Assembly (NCBI RefSeq): GCF_900104305.1
Contig: NZ_FNJC01000003.1
Coordinates: 248,001 to 312,000, forward strand
Origin: Filomicrobium insigne
Lineage (GTDB): Bacteria; Pseudomonadota; Alphaproteobacteria; Rhizobiales; Hyphomicrobiaceae
Length of the DNA: 64,000 nucleotides
Reading direction: 5' to 3'
The notes under the pieces were generated by a model. That model was not told the origin of the DNA. It saw only the letters and a program-made list of their open reading frames with translations, and ran no database searches. The translations under genes were made by a program, and so were the position numbers. Below, in pieces: positions 20,062-29,922 of the stretch. How positions within the stretch are numbered: the stretch's first letter is position 1; each line of letters begins with the position of its first letter.

Positions 20062-20475
20062 TTAGCGGCAGACGCGCCGACAGAAGTACCGGGAATTGCC
20101 GCGCCAACGGCAATTCCGGTAGCACGAACGTGAGTAACCATAGTACCCATAGCCAATGAAGGGAGCCGAGTAGTAGAACCCGCGCCATCCCCGTCCGCGC
20201 CAACGACGATGACCACGCCAACGACGATTTCCTCGCCAGTGGCGTCCAGCGCGGGGATGAAATCCGCGATGGCCTCGGAAGCCGCGATGTCCACGATAGC
20301 CGCGCCGTCTAACTAGAATGACATCACCGCTGCGGGCGTTGTCTCTCATAGCGTTAGTGGTCGAAGCGAGTTGCCCAGCAGCGGGAACGGCCGCTGCGGA
20401 AGCCTTGTCGACTGTCCCGAATGCACACACCGCAGCGATGAGTGCGACGAGCCGCCATCCTTGGGAACGTTTCAC
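20062..20475 (-). CDS. secreted Arg/Gly/Trp-rich repeat protein
   Basis: Unrecognised 137-residue exported protein. A GTG start at 20475 follows a strong AGGAGAG ribosome site. A longer frame from 20517 lacks such a site. The signal peptide ends near ASA. From about residue 55 the protein becomes a run of short repeats of the forms RGHRGF and RWRGHRRWRG, then YGYYGYSRSCYRNCRWRG with four Cys near the end. It is strongly basic. Possible roles are binding of nucleic acid, polysaccharide or lipid at the envelope. None can be chosen from sequence. Confidence 0.7.
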   Translation of the reverse strand: MKRSQGWRLVALIAAVCAFGTVDKASAAAVPAAGQLASTTNAMRDNARSGDVILVRRRGYRGHRGFRGHRGFHPRAGRHWRGNRRWRGHRRWRGRGWRGFYYSAPFIGYGYYGYSRSCYRNCRWRGNSRYFCRRVCR

Positions 20476-20708
20476 TGTATCTCTCCTGAGCTGTTGCCTT
20501 GCGCAGTTCCCCAGCAAGATCCGACGTTAGCCCGAAAGCGAATGAAAAAACGCATGCGGTCAATTCATTGTGACCTGCAGCCTGCGTACACAGACGTTCC
20601 GGAATTTTTCTGTTCAATCCAAAGCCCCGACGAGTTTCCGTAACGCAGTCGGAAGGCAACAGTTCCGCCGGCGCAGAATTTTTTAAGCGCCGCGAGGCGA
20701 GCAAGCGC

Positions 20709-20741
20709 AAAAAAGCCGGCAGCGGAAAACCGCACCGGCTT
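20709..20741 (-). terminator. intrinsic terminator of the Lys/Ala-rich secreted protein gene
   Basis: AGCCGGcAGCGG and CCGCAcCGGCT form a stem with loop AAAA (one mismatch). On the minus strand it is followed by a run of seven T. It lies about 35 bases after the stop at 20776. Confidence 0.8.
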
Positions 20742-20775
20742 TTATCTTCTCTACGGAATAAACTTGCAGTGGAAA

Positions 20776-21321
20776 TTAGTTTTCACAGGGAACGTTCACG
20801 GTCAGCCCAGCAGAAGCAATATACCGTTTGCATCCCAATGCGACGTGGGAAGATTCAACAGTCGTGATCTGAGCGGCAGTGTTCGCCACTTCTTCAGCAA
20901 CCTGCGTAACCGGAACGGTGGGAAGAGAACGTTCAAGGCCGGCCAGTGCTGCGACGCTAGTTGATGCCAGTGTATTCTTGCTTGCTACCTCAGCCTTTGT
21001 CTGGGCGAGCGCTGCTTTGGTAAGCTTTGCACGGCGCTCCTGAGCGGCAGCTGCGAGCTTAGCTTTACGGGCCTTCGCTGCGGCAAGAGCCACGCGGCGC
21101 TTTTCAGCTTTGATGCGGGCAAGTTCGCGCTGCTTTGCAATAGCGCGCTTCTTGGCCAACTGCCGATTGCGCTGCGCATAGACGCTCTGGTTGTAAGAGT
21201 GATGCGAGAAGCCGCGGTAACCGCCAAAACCTTTGCCGCAACCGCCAGCCGTGGCCGCGGACGAGAATGCGCTCGTTGCAATGAAAAGAGCAGTCCCGAT
21301 GATGATGAATGACTTCTGCAT
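20776..21321 (-). CDS. secreted Lys/Ala-rich coiled-coil protein
   Basis: Unrecognised 181-residue exported protein. The ATG at 21321 is preceded by AAGGGACGAAGG. The signal peptide ends near ATA, and the mature part begins GGCGKGFGGYRGFSHHSYNQ. Residues 50-115 are highly charged Arg/Lys/Ala sequence (KKRAIAKQRELARIKAEKRR) predicted to be one long helix, and the C-terminal third is neutral with two Cys (LGCKRY and NVPCEN). It lies beside the other basic secreted gene in the same orientation, and the two may be related functionally. Confidence 0.7.
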   Translation of the reverse strand: MQKSFIIIGTALFIATSAFSSAATAGGCGKGFGGYRGFSHHSYNQSVYAQRNRQLAKKRAIAKQRELARIKAEKRRVALAAAKARKAKLAAAAQERRAKLTKAALAQTKAEVASKNTLASTSVAALAGLERSLPTVPVTQVAEEVANTAAQITTVESSHVALGCKRYIASAGLTVNVPCEN

Positions 21322-21460
21322 AGCCTTCGTCCCTTTTTCCGTGGCGTGCGCGGTTTCAACCGGGCTTGCTCTCCAGCGATGAGACGAATATGCGGCGATC
21401 ACGGAAGGTGCGCTGTTCCCTGCGCGACAGGGCCCAAAAAAGATGATTGAGGAAAAGCTC

Positions 21461-22879
21461 TTATTCGGCGGCCGCGCCAAGCTCTTGGCCAAGCCAAGCG
21501 TCAAGATCCCGCAAGGCACGCTCGGACACCGCTCGCTTTTTGGCAAAGCCCTTATCTTTACCCTTGAGCCGGCGCCCATCGGCATCGGTTGTCTCAAAGG
21601 TCGTGGCTTCTGGCAACAGGCCATAGTTAATGTTCATCGGCTGGAACGATCGCCGCCCTTCGTCATCGGCACTTAGGTGACCGCCGGTGATGTGCCCGAT
21701 CAGTGCCCCCAGAGCGGTCGTCTCTGGGGGCCGCGGGGGGCTGTGCCCCAAGCGTTCCTGAGCGGCAAAGCGGCCCGCCAGCAGCCCAATGGCAGCACTC
21801 TCAACGTAGCCCTCGACGCCCGTGATTTGGCCGGCGAAACGCAGTCTGGGATCAGCCTTGAGGCGTAAAAGCGGATCAATCAGTCGGGGAGAATTGAGGA
21901 AGGTGTTGCGATGCAAACCTCCGAGCCGCGCAAACTGCGCATCTCCGAGCCCTGGGATCATGCGAAAGATATCCGCCTGCGCGCCGTATTTAAGTTTGGT
22001 CTGAAACCCGACCATGTTCCACAGCGAGCCGAGCGCATTGTCCTGCCTGAGCTGCACGACAGCATGCGGACGTTCTCCGCCCCGATGCGGATTGGATAGA
22101 CCCACGGGCTTCATTGGGCCGAACCGCAGCGTATCGCGGCCTCGTTCGGCCATCACCTCGATAGGCAGGCAGCCGTCGAAGTAGGGCGTATTGGCTTCCC
22201 ACTCCTTGAATTCTGTCTTCTCGCCGCCAATCAGCGCATCGATGAAAGCCTCATATTGCACCTTGTCGAGTGGGCAATTGATGTAATCAGCACCCGTTCC
22301 CCCAGGCCCTGCTTTATCGTAGCGGGATTGGCGCCATGCGATGTCAAGATCGATGCTCTCGAAGTGAACGATCGGAGCGATGGCGTCAAAGAAGGCAAGC
22401 GCATTCTCCCCCGTCAGCTCCAAGACCACGGCACTCAGAGCTGGGGAGGTGAGCGGGCCGGTGGCGATGATGACGCTGTCCCAATCGGCTGGTGGAAGAC
22501 CTGAAATCTCCTCGCGTTTCAGGCTGACGAGCGGATGTGTTGAAAGGCGCCTGGTCACCTCATCGGAAAAACCATCGCGATCGACAGCTAACGCTCCGCC
22601 AGCCGGTAACTTGTGAGCATCGGCTGCGGCCATGATTATCGAACCGGCGCGGCGCATTTCCTCATGCAAGAGGCCAACCGCGTTGGTTCGCCATTCGTCG
22701 GACCGGAATGAATTCGAACAGACAAGTTCCGCCAACCCGTCGCCTTTATGTGCGTCTGTGCCCCGCACCGGTCGCATCTCGTGCAGAACCACAGGCACGC
22801 CGCGTGAAACGGCCTGCCAAGTGGCCTCCGAACCTGCAAGCCCGCCGCCGATGATGTGGATTGGTTTGATGTCGCTCAT
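21461..22879 (-). CDS. trmFO: methylenetetrahydrofolate-tRNA-(uracil-5-)-methyltransferase TrmFO
   Basis: FAD- and folate-dependent enzyme that forms 5-methyluridine at position 54 in the T-loop of tRNAs. The 472 residues start with the dinucleotide-binding [13 protein letters not shown] at residues 7-19, followed by [10 protein letters not shown] and [13 protein letters not shown], which holds a conserved Cys. The [20 protein letters not shown] segment near residue 355 is typical. It is a single gene with no operon partners visible. Confidence 0.96.
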   Translation of the reverse strand: MSDIKPIHIIGGGLAGSEATWQAVSRGVPVVLHEMRPVRGTDAHKGDGLAELVCSNSFRSDEWRTNAVGLLHEEMRRAGSIIMAAADAHKLPAGGALAVDRDGFSDEVTRRLSTHPLVSLKREEISGLPPADWDSVIIATGPLTSPALSAVVLELTGENALAFFDAIAPIVHFESIDLDIAWRQSRYDKAGPGGTGADYINCPLDKVQYEAFIDALIGGEKTEFKEWEANTPYFDGCLPIEVMAERGRDTLRFGPMKPVGLSNPHRGGERPHAVVQLRQDNALGSLWNMVGFQTKLKYGAQADIFRMIPGLGDAQFARLGGLHRNTFLNSPRLIDPLLRLKADPRLRFAGQITGVEGYVESAAIGLLAGRFAAQERLGHSPPRPPETTALGALIGHITGGHLSADDEGRRSFQPMNINYGLLPEATTFETTDADGRRLKGKDKGFAKKRAVSERALRDLDAWLGQELGAAAE

Positions 22880-23025
22880 AAACTCACGCTAGTCATTTGC
22901 CGGGCGTCGCACAATCGCGACAAAGGGCCCGCGTCGGTCACCCTCTCACCACAGGCTTTCTACACAAAAAACAAAATTGCCAAGCTACATTTGCGTTAAA
23001 CCCAATACGCCCGAAAAACGCGACC

Positions 23026-24210
23026 ATGACAGGGCTGAACGGGGGCGACCCGACCGGAGATCATAATGCCAAGAACGCCAAGCCTCCCCACCGTCCCTCG
23101 AGGATCTTTCCCGTGATGTGGCGCCATAGTCGTCAATTGGAAGCCGACGTTCAGCGTTGGCAGGAGGCGGGCTGGGTCACGCCCGATGGGGCCAAGGCCA
23201 TCGCAGAGGAGCTGCGTGCCCAGACCCCTGCCTTCCGGCTGCCCGCCGTGTTGGCGATATTGGGGGCCGTCCTGCTGGGGTTCGCGGCGATGAGCTTCGT
23301 TGCTGCCAATTGGCAGGAAATGCCCAAGATCGCACGTCTGGGGCTGCTAGGCGCAGCCCTTTGGGGTTTTTATGGACTGGCCGGCTGGTTGTTTTCACGA
23401 AATCTCGAAGCCTTTGCACACGCCGCTATCCTTGGCGGAGTAGGCATATTTGGCGCGGCCATCATGCTTATCGCGCAGATGTACCACATCGAGGGCCGCC
23501 CACCGGACGCGGTTCTGCTTTGGTGTGCGGGCGCGGTTCTGGCCGGAATTTTGTTGCGGTCTAACCCTTCACTCGTGCTTGCCATGCTCTTAGCCGGACT
23601 GTGGAGCGGCTGGGAAACATCCATCACAGAACACGTCCACTGGCCGTTCCTTATTGCATGGGCTCTCATCAGTCTCGGCTTCGTATGGCACAAGTGGCAT
23701 CCGGGCATGCACGTATCCGCCCTGGCCATTTCCATCTTCGTCGTGTTGCTCGGCTATCTGCTGAACGAGGGTCATGCTCACGGCCTTGTCCTGATTATCG
23801 GTTTGGCCGTCGCGACTGTCGGCATTCTCATTACGACCTTGCATGCGATCCCGGCTCTCATAGAGCCGGCCCGCACCAGCTTTGGGTACGCGATAGCCGT
23901 CAGTTATGCAGCTTTGTTCGCGTTACAGTTCATTGAAGATCCGACGACAAACACACTGATCGCAACGGCAGTCGGGACGCTCGCCCTCCTCATTGGCGCG
24001 ATTATCCTTGCGCTACGGACGGACAATCGCGGGGCGCTTTGGGTCGCTTACACCGCATTCTCGATCGAGGTTATGGGGCTCTACTTCAAGAGTGTCGGCA
24101 CATTGCTTGGCTCCTCCGTATTCTTCCTCACCGCCGGCATCGTGGTAATCGCGTTGGCCTACGTCGCGTATCGCCTGCATCTCAGTGCGCAAGTCCAGGG
24201 GAGGGCATAG
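23026..24210 (+). CDS. DUF2157 polytopic membrane protein
   Basis: Membrane protein of unknown function. The ATG at 23026 gives 394 residues. A frame from 22897 and a later start near 23115 are also possible. A soluble N-terminal DUF2157 part (ADVQRWQEAGWVTPDGAKAI) precedes about ten hydrophobic helices, the first being LAILGAVLLGFAAMSFVAANW. It is followed by a GDYXXLXY gene two bases later. This pair is a recurrent association in proteobacteria. Confidence 0.82.
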   Translation: MTGLNGGDPTGDHNAKNAKPPHRPSRIFPVMWRHSRQLEADVQRWQEAGWVTPDGAKAIAEELRAQTPAFRLPAVLAILGAVLLGFAAMSFVAANWQEMPKIARLGLLGAALWGFYGLAGWLFSRNLEAFAHAAILGGVGIFGAAIMLIAQMYHIEGRPPDAVLLWCAGAVLAGILLRSNPSLVLAMLLAGLWSGWETSITEHVHWPFLIAWALISLGFVWHKWHPGMHVSALAISIFVVLLGYLLNEGHAHGLVLIIGLAVATVGILITTLHAIPALIEPARTSFGYAIAVSYAALFALQFIEDPTTNTLIATAVGTLALLIGAIILALRTDNRGALWVAYTAFSIEVMGLYFKSVGTLLGSSVFFLTAGIVVIALAYVAYRLHLSAQVQGRA

Positions 24211-24212
24211 GG

Positions 24213-24785
24213 ATGCTGAACCGCATCGGTCCGTTGACCGCTGTAATCATCGTGGCAGGGCTCCAGACGTTAGCGCTCGGCTACATGGTTTGGGAGCGTA
24301 CGAACCTCCTCGCGAATGGTCGAGAAATCCTTCTCGATGTCGCGCCGATTGACCCGCGCAGTCTCTTTCGGGGGGACTATGTAATCCTGAATTATCGGAC
24401 CATCGCTCAACTCGATGGGGCGCTATTGCAAGAGACACCTATCGAGGATCAGAACCTCTACGTCACCCTACAGCGCTCTGCCGAGCAAGGCTGGGCGCCT
24501 GTCGCGGCGTCCGTCACCAAGCCGGCCCGCGTGAATGCGGAAGACGTCGTCCTGAAGGGCCGAGTCGATCACGTTTGGCGGCCGCATGCCGATCAACCAA
24601 CCAGAATCCGTATGCACTACGGCATAGAGAGCTACTTCGTGCCGGAGGGTGAAGGGCTGGAATTGGAAAAGACCATTCGCGCTGGCGAGATGAAGGTCAT
24701 CGTGGCCGTTGGAGAATCCGGCGAAAGCGCGATCAAAGGTTTGGAGATTGCGGGGCGCCGCGTCTACGACGAACCGCTTCTATAG
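24213..24785 (+). CDS. GDYXXLXY-domain membrane-anchored protein
   Basis: 190-residue protein with one N-terminal membrane helix (LTAVIIVAGLQTLALGYMVW) and the family signature RGDYVILNY near residue 54. The function is unknown. Members usually sit next to a DUF2157 or DUF4401 membrane protein, as here. The ATG at 24213 directly follows the upstream stop, so translation is likely coupled. Confidence 0.85.
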   Translation: MLNRIGPLTAVIIVAGLQTLALGYMVWERTNLLANGREILLDVAPIDPRSLFRGDYVILNYRTIAQLDGALLQETPIEDQNLYVTLQRSAEQGWAPVAASVTKPARVNAEDVVLKGRVDHVWRPHADQPTRIRMHYGIESYFVPEGEGLELEKTIRAGEMKVIVAVGESGESAIKGLEIAGRRVYDEPLL

Positions 24786-24992
24786 ATCAAAACATGACGA
24801 AGAACGTCAAAATATCTCGAACCGGCGCATGTGTGTGGGTGCAAGGGCAACCCAAGACAAAACCGCTACATGTGTCGGTTTTGCCGCTGCCCGTCGGAAA
24901 TTGCCTGCGCTAACCCAGTTATTATCGTTTCGAGCGCAGGAATCTGTCACTTTTCCACCGTTCGTCCACAAACGTTAACAAGGAAGACCTCG

Positions 24993-25343
24993 ATGTCGCT
25001 CAGAGCGTTTCTGGCCCTGGCATTGGCCGTGTGCGTTACTGGAGTGTTCTCCACGTCGCATGTGATGGCAGACGATACAGGTTTGGCCAGCATTCACGAT
25101 TGGAGAAAAGTTGGTCGCAAGACGTGCTTCACGGAGCACAAGCATTACGGCAGCAGCGCCGGCCACAGCTCTAAGAAGGCCGCCCAGCGGGCAGCAATCT
25201 CGGACTGGCAGGGGTTCACGGCCTTTGAGTACGGCACAGACTGGGCATATTATAAGTATGCTATTTCGAAATCTGGTGGTTGTTCTCAAGGAAGCGGCGG
25301 TTGGAAGTGTGAAGTGGAAGCAATTCCGTGCCGTCCACGCTAA
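24993..25343 (+). CDS. small secreted Cys-containing protein
   Basis: 116-residue exported protein with a signal peptide ending near VMA, start ATG 24993 preceded by AAGGAAG. The mature part has four Cys in KTCFTEH, GGCSQG, WKCEVE and PCRPR, probably forming disulfides, and a central KKAAQRAAISDWQGFTAFEYG segment. This pattern resembles a widespread uncharacterised family of alphaproteobacterial secreted proteins, judged by eye only. No function can be assigned. Confidence 0.72.
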   Translation: MSLRAFLALALAVCVTGVFSTSHVMADDTGLASIHDWRKVGRKTCFTEHKHYGSSAGHSSKKAAQRAAISDWQGFTAFEYGTDWAYYKYAISKSGGCSQGSGGWKCEVEAIPCRPR

Positions 25344-25387
25344 GCCGTTCTAAATCGTATTAGTTTCTCTCTCTCTTCTCTAAGCAA

Positions 25388-25422
25388 TATCGGCCGGAGC
25401 GATGCCCACGCTCCGGCCGATA
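25388..25422 (+). terminator. 14-bp perfect hairpin after the small secreted protein gene
   Basis: TATCGGCCGGAGCG and CGCTCCGGCCGATA pair perfectly around a 7-base loop, and the tail GTCTTTGAG is only weakly T-rich. The interval 25344-25652 otherwise holds nothing recognisable except, presumably, the hppA promoter. Confidence 0.55.
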
Positions 25423-25652
25423 GTCTTTGAGTTAGCCGATACAACGGATTGATCCGGTGCTGTCCGGCCCGCGGAATAAACAAGCAGAAAACATCAGACT
25501 TTCTATGGAATGCGTTGTGCCCGTATTGCCACGGATCGGTGGTTTTGGCATGGTCTGCGCGCTTAAGTCGCTGTTTGGTGCGACAAAAGAGTTCGGAGCG
25601 CCGTAACGTCGCGCCGAAGCTGAAATAATCCCGCCCGGGAGGGGACAAGCAC

Positions 25653-27839
25653 ATGAACGAACTACTTTGGGGGATCATCGCCTGCGGTGCCCTCTCGATC
25701 GTTTACGCCATCTACACAATCCGGTCGGTGATGGCCTTGGATGCCGGTAACGCTCGGATGCAAGAGATTGCTGGTGCAATTCGTGAAGGCGCGCAGGCGT
25801 ATTTAAGCCGCCAATATAAGACCATCGCCATTGTTGGTGTCGCCATCTTCGCTCTCGCTTGGGTTCTGCTGGGCGGCCTTGTTGCCATTGGCTTCCTGAT
25901 CGGCGCCGTTTTGTCGGCCGCCGCTGGCTTCATTGGCATGCACGTATCCGTTCGCGCCAACGTAAGAACCGCGCAGGCGGCATCTCAATCGCTCGCTGCG
26001 GGTCTTGACGTCGCCTTTAAGTCGGGTGCTGTGACCGGAATGCTTGTTGCTGGCCTCGCACTGTTGGGCGTCGCGTCCTACTACTTCTTCCTGACCAGCG
26101 GACTGGGTTTTGCGACGGCTGACCGGACCGTGATCGATGCGCTGGTTGCACTCGGCTTCGGCGCTTCGCTGATTTCGATCTTCGCACGACTGGGCGGCGG
26201 TATTTTCACGAAAGGCGCTGACGTCGGGGGGGACCTCGTCGGTAAAGTGGAAGCTGGAATTCCGGAAGATGATCCGCGCAACCCGGCGACGATTGCCGAT
26301 AACGTTGGTGACAACGTCGGTGACTGCGCCGGTATGGCGGCGGACCTCTTCGAAACCTATGCCGTGACGGTCGTCGCGACGATGGTGCTCGCCGCGATCT
26401 TCTTTGTTGGCCAGCCCGAACTCACCCAGATGATGGTCTATCCTCTGGCAATCTGCGCAGCATGCATCGTCACGTCCGTGATCGGCAGCTTCTTCGTGAA
26501 GCTCGGATCTAATAACTCGATCATGGGCGCGCTCTATCGCGGCTTCATTGTTACCGCCATCTTGTCTGTCGCTGGTCTAGCAGCAGCCAACTATCTCGTG
26601 TTCGGAGACAAAGAGAGTGGCTTCGGCATGATCGGCACGACGACGTCGGGTGTCGAAATCACGGGCATGAACCTCTTCCTCTGCGGGCTTGTGGGTTTGG
26701 CCGTGACCGGACTGATCGTTTGGATCACGGAGTACTACACCGGTATTGGTTTCCGCCCCGTGCGCGCGATCTCGCAAGCCTCTGTCACAGGCCACGGCAC
26801 TAACGTCATTCAGGGTCTTGCGGTCTCCTTGGAGGCAACCGCTCTCCCCACGCTGGTCATCGTGACGGGGATCTTGACGACCTACAACCTGGCCGGACTG
26901 TTCGGCACTGCCATCGCGACAACGACGATGCTCGGCCTCGCTGGCATGGTCGTCGCGCTTGATGCATTCGGTCCCGTGACGGACAACGCCGGTGGCATTG
27001 CTGAAATGGCTGGTTTGCCTAAAGAGGTTCGCCGCTCGACCGACGCGCTCGATGCCGTGGGCAATACGACCAAGGCCGTAACGAAGGGCTATGCGATCGG
27101 CTCCGCGGGCCTTGGCGCGCTGGTCCTCTTTGCGGCTTACAACTACGACCTGCAGTACTTCATCTCGCAAGCCAACGCAGCTGGATCTACTAGCTATCAG
27201 TACTTCCAAGGCGTAACCCCGGACTTCTCGCTCTCTAACCCCTACGTCGTTGTTGGTCTGCTGTTGGGGGGGCTGATCCCGTATCTGTTCGGCGGCATCG
27301 CGATGACTGCGGTGGGACGTGCAGGCGGACAAATCGTCGAGGAAGTTCGCCGCCAGTTCCGCGAAAAGCCCGGCATCATGGAAGGTAAGGATCGCCCCGA
27401 CTATGCCGCCGCTGTCGACTTGCTGACGCGCGCCGCGATCAGGGAGATGATCGTACCCTCGCTGCTTCCCGTGCTGTCGCCAATCGTCCTGTTCTTCGTC
27501 ATCTATCTGGTGGCCGGCGGCGGTGCCGTCGGGAAGTCCGCGGCGTTTTCAGCCGTTGGCGCAATGCTACTTGGCGTTATCGTCACCGGCCTGTTCGTCG
27601 CCATTTCTATGACGTCAGGCGGCGGCGCCTGGGACAACGCCAAAAAGTCCTTCGAGGATGGTTTCGTGGATAAGGACGGAACGAAACACCAGAAGGGTTC
27701 CGAAGCGCATAAGGCGTCCGTCACAGGTGATACCGTAGGCGATCCATACAAGGATACGGCAGGCCCTGCCGTGAACCCCGCCATCAAGATCACCAACATC
27801 GTTGCGCTGTTGCTCCTGGCCGTTCTCTCGCACGGCTAA
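25653..27839 (+). CDS. hppA: K+-independent H+-translocating pyrophosphatase
   Basis: Membrane pyrophosphatase coupling PPi hydrolysis to proton pumping. The 728 residues include about 16 membrane helices and the catalytic segments [21 protein letters not shown] and [18 protein letters not shown] around residues 190-235. The position that separates K+-dependent from K+-independent enzymes reads [10 protein letters not shown], with Lys, which is the K+-independent proton-pumping type. The C-terminal part contains [26 protein letters not shown] precedes the ATG. It is monocistronic with a terminator just downstream. Confidence 0.97.
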   Translation: MNELLWGIIACGALSIVYAIYTIRSVMALDAGNARMQEIAGAIREGAQAYLSRQYKTIAIVGVAIFALAWVLLGGLVAIGFLIGAVLSAAAGFIGMHVSVRANVRTAQAASQSLAAGLDVAFKSGAVTGMLVAGLALLGVASYYFFLTSGLGFATADRTVIDALVALGFGASLISIFARLGGGIFTKGADVGGDLVGKVEAGIPEDDPRNPATIADNVGDNVGDCAGMAADLFETYAVTVVATMVLAAIFFVGQPELTQMMVYPLAICAACIVTSVIGSFFVKLGSNNSIMGALYRGFIVTAILSVAGLAAANYLVFGDKESGFGMIGTTTSGVEITGMNLFLCGLVGLAVTGLIVWITEYYTGIGFRPVRAISQASVTGHGTNVIQGLAVSLEATALPTLVIVTGILTTYNLAGLFGTAIATTTMLGLAGMVVALDAFGPVTDNAGGIAEMAGLPKEVRRSTDALDAVGNTTKAVTKGYAIGSAGLGALVLFAAYNYDLQYFISQANAAGSTSYQYFQGVTPDFSLSNPYVVVGLLLGGLIPYLFGGIAMTAVGRAGGQIVEEVRRQFREKPGIMEGKDRPDYAAAVDLLTRAAIREMIVPSLLPVLSPIVLFFVIYLVAGGGAVGKSAAFSAVGAMLLGVIVTGLFVAISMTSGGGAWDNAKKSFEDGFVDKDGTKHQKGSEAHKASVTGDTVGDPYKDTAGPAVNPAIKITNIVALLLLAVLSHG

Positions 27840-27870
27840 GGCTAGTGATCTACAGGACGATAAAAAGCTA

Positions 27871-27898
27871 AGGCCCCACCAGTTTGGTGGGGCCTTTG
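27871..27898 (+). terminator. intrinsic terminator of hppA
   Basis: AGGCCCCACC and GGTGGGGCCT pair around the short loop AGTTT, followed by TTGAATTTG. It lies about 30 bases after the hppA stop. Confidence 0.8.
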
Positions 27899-27943
27899 AA
27901 TTTGAGCGTTGGGATATCGAAAGTTGCTGTGTAGAGGACGCGC

Positions 27944-28471
27944 TTAATCGCCGAAGATTTGCTTTGTGCCCAGGTTGCGGAACAGCTGCTTCAGCAGGCC
28001 TTCGTCATTACCGCCAGGGGCAGGCGTCGTGCGCGAGATGAAATCGAAGACCTTGCCGTCCTTCATGCCATAGTGCGCAAGTCGATCGACAGAGCCGAGC
28101 GGATTGAAGTAAACGGCGACGACTCTTCGGTCGGTTTCGGTCGGTTTGAAGAACGCAGTCTGGGTTGCCGTACTCGAAATGTAATAGTAAGTCTCGCCGC
28201 CGGTTGCAGTGGCGGTTGTCGTCGTTGACGGTGTGCCCAGCGTCAAGCGCACTTGATCCTTGCTCATGCCAGTCTGGATCTGCTGCAGATCACCTTCCGT
28301 GAAGTGTTGACCATGCTTGAGTAACTGCTGGCTGCATCCGGCTAAGGCAACACAACCTCCCAGTAGCGCCATGGTGAGCAACAATCCAGTCGTGCGGCGG
28401 CGCACACGCCTGATAGAGCCAATACCGACGGCACCTTTAGAGGACTGGCGAATAAGCCCAGCTATACGCAT
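27944..28471 (-). CDS. bamE: outer-membrane assembly lipoprotein BamE (SmpA/OmlA)
   Basis: Lipoprotein subunit of the BAM complex that inserts beta-barrel proteins into the outer membrane. The signal peptide ends in the lipobox ALAGC. The BamE fold shows as FTEGDLQQIQTGMSKDQVRLTLGTPS and YFNPLGSVDRLAHYG. The first 25 residues are basic, and a later start is possible. It is transcribed divergently from the bc1 chaperone gene. Confidence 0.9.
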   Translation of the reverse strand: MRIAGLIRQSSKGAVGIGSIRRVRRRTTGLLLTMALLGGCVALAGCSQQLLKHGQHFTEGDLQQIQTGMSKDQVRLTLGTPSTTTTATATGGETYYYISSTATQTAFFKPTETDRRVVAVYFNPLGSVDRLAHYGMKDGKVFDFISRTTPAPGGNDEGLLKQLFRNLGTKQIFGD

Positions 28472-28641
28472 TATCTGCTATTACCCTTGCCAAATCACGG
28501 CGCCCGCACCACGCCATAGAGAATCACGTCCGGACGCCCCCTTGGGCCCGCTTAACCTGTCGTATATATGAACGCAATGCTCAGCCCCCCCTCATACACT
28601 GCTTGCCGTACTCGCCACGCCGGGAAAGGGGAGAAGAGTGC

Positions 28642-29196
28642 ATGTTGAAATGGTTAGCAAAACGAGCAGACGCTTCGCGTAAGGCAGAGAACCTTTATGG
28701 CGCCGTCGTGGCGCAGGCGCGCGAACCGGCATTTTACGTCGACTTTGGCATCAACGACACACTTGAAGGTCGCTACGAACTCATCGTCTTGCACATGTTT
28801 TTGGTGCTGGAGAAGTTGCGGGAGGCTTTTCCGGGCGACACGCGATGGTCACGGATCCTCATAGAACGCTTCGTGACTGACATGGATGACTGTATGCGCG
28901 AACTCGGCGTCGGCGATATGACCGTCCCTAAGAGGGTCAAAGGGGCGGCCGCCGGGCTGTACGGGCGCGCGCAAAGATATCGCGAAGCGAGTGGTCTCGG
29001 TCAGGACGCACTGGCCGTGGCGCTGTCTGAGTTCATTTGCGCGGAGCCGACACCTGAGTTTCGCGCACAAGAGCTCGCAGCATATGTTCTGGAAGCCGCG
29101 CGGGTTCTGAAAGAGATCGATCCGGAGGATATGCTTGCCGGCATATTGAAATTGCCGGACCCGAACGGCTTCGTGGAGAGAAAGGAACTTTCGTGA
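28642..29196 (+). CDS. ubiquinol-cytochrome c chaperone family protein (CBP3/UQCC1)
   Basis: Homologue of mitochondrial CBP3, which aids cytochrome b biogenesis in complex III. The ATG at 28642 gives 184 residues beginning MLKWLAKRADASRKAENLYG. Family features include DTLEGRYELIVLHMFLVLEKL and FVTDMDDCMRELGVGDM, then KAAAGLYGRAQ-like sequence (VKGAAAGLYGRAQRY). The stop overlaps the start of the DUF177 gene by 4 bases. Confidence 0.9.
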   Translation: MLKWLAKRADASRKAENLYGAVVAQAREPAFYVDFGINDTLEGRYELIVLHMFLVLEKLREAFPGDTRWSRILIERFVTDMDDCMRELGVGDMTVPKRVKGAAAGLYGRAQRYREASGLGQDALAVALSEFICAEPTPEFRAQELAAYVLEAARVLKEIDPEDMLAGILKLPDPNGFVERKELS

Positions 29197-29708
29197 CGGC
29201 CCTGGCAGACTGGCGACATAGGCTGAATGAAATTCCCGCCAACGGGTTACGTGTAACGCGGAAGGCCACGCCGGAGGAGTGCGCGGAGATTGCGGCAAGC
29301 CTCTCGATCGTTTCCTGTGAGAACCTCTCGGCAACCTATCAGATCAAAGCCAAGAATCGCGATCGTTATGAGTTGACCGGTCACGTTACGGTCGGCGTGA
29401 TCCAGAGCTGCATCGTGTCTCTTGAGCCGGTGCGCGCAAGCCAGGACGAAACGCTGGATTGCGCGTTTATCCCGTCGGACCTTCTTCCAGAGAGCCGGGA
29501 AGATGAACAAGAAGTGCTGAGCATCGATGATCTAGAGCCGATCGAAAACGGTTGGATCAATGTCGGCCGCATCGTCTTTGAGGTCATATCGACAGGGCTT
29601 GATCCTTATCCGCGGCGCGAAGACGCACAATGGTCCGATGTGGCATCGGCGCGAGAAATCGCGACAGGGCCGTTTGCTGCTCTCGCCGAATTGAAGAAGA
29701 AATCCTAA
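29193..29708 (+). CDS. DUF177/YceD family protein
   Basis: 171-residue protein of the YceD family, linked in bacteria and plants to 23S rRNA accumulation and ribosome assembly. It starts at GTG 29193 within the preceding stop. The core contains VGVIQSCIVSLEPVRA with its conserved Cys, and an acidic segment ending EVLSIDDLEPIENGWINVGRIVFE. In many bacteria rpmF follows, but here plsX is next, after 214 bases. Confidence 0.88.
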   Translation: MTALADWRHRLNEIPANGLRVTRKATPEECAEIAASLSIVSCENLSATYQIKAKNRDRYELTGHVTVGVIQSCIVSLEPVRASQDETLDCAFIPSDLLPESREDEQEVLSIDDLEPIENGWINVGRIVFEVISTGLDPYPRREDAQWSDVASAREIATGPFAALAELKKKS

Positions 29709-29922
29709 ATGTTATAGGCATTGAGGTGCGGTGAATAAGCTCCAGACAACGTTGAGTTGCACGCGTGAGACGGCTCATAACACCAAAAATCGGTTGTTTC
29801 CCGACTGCAAAGGCGTATGTTCCGGCGTCTCAGGGCAACAATTATTGGTGCCCGGCACTTCAGAGGTAACGCTCGCCATCCTGACGGGCTGACGATACGA
29901 CAAACGAGGCGACATTCCGGCC

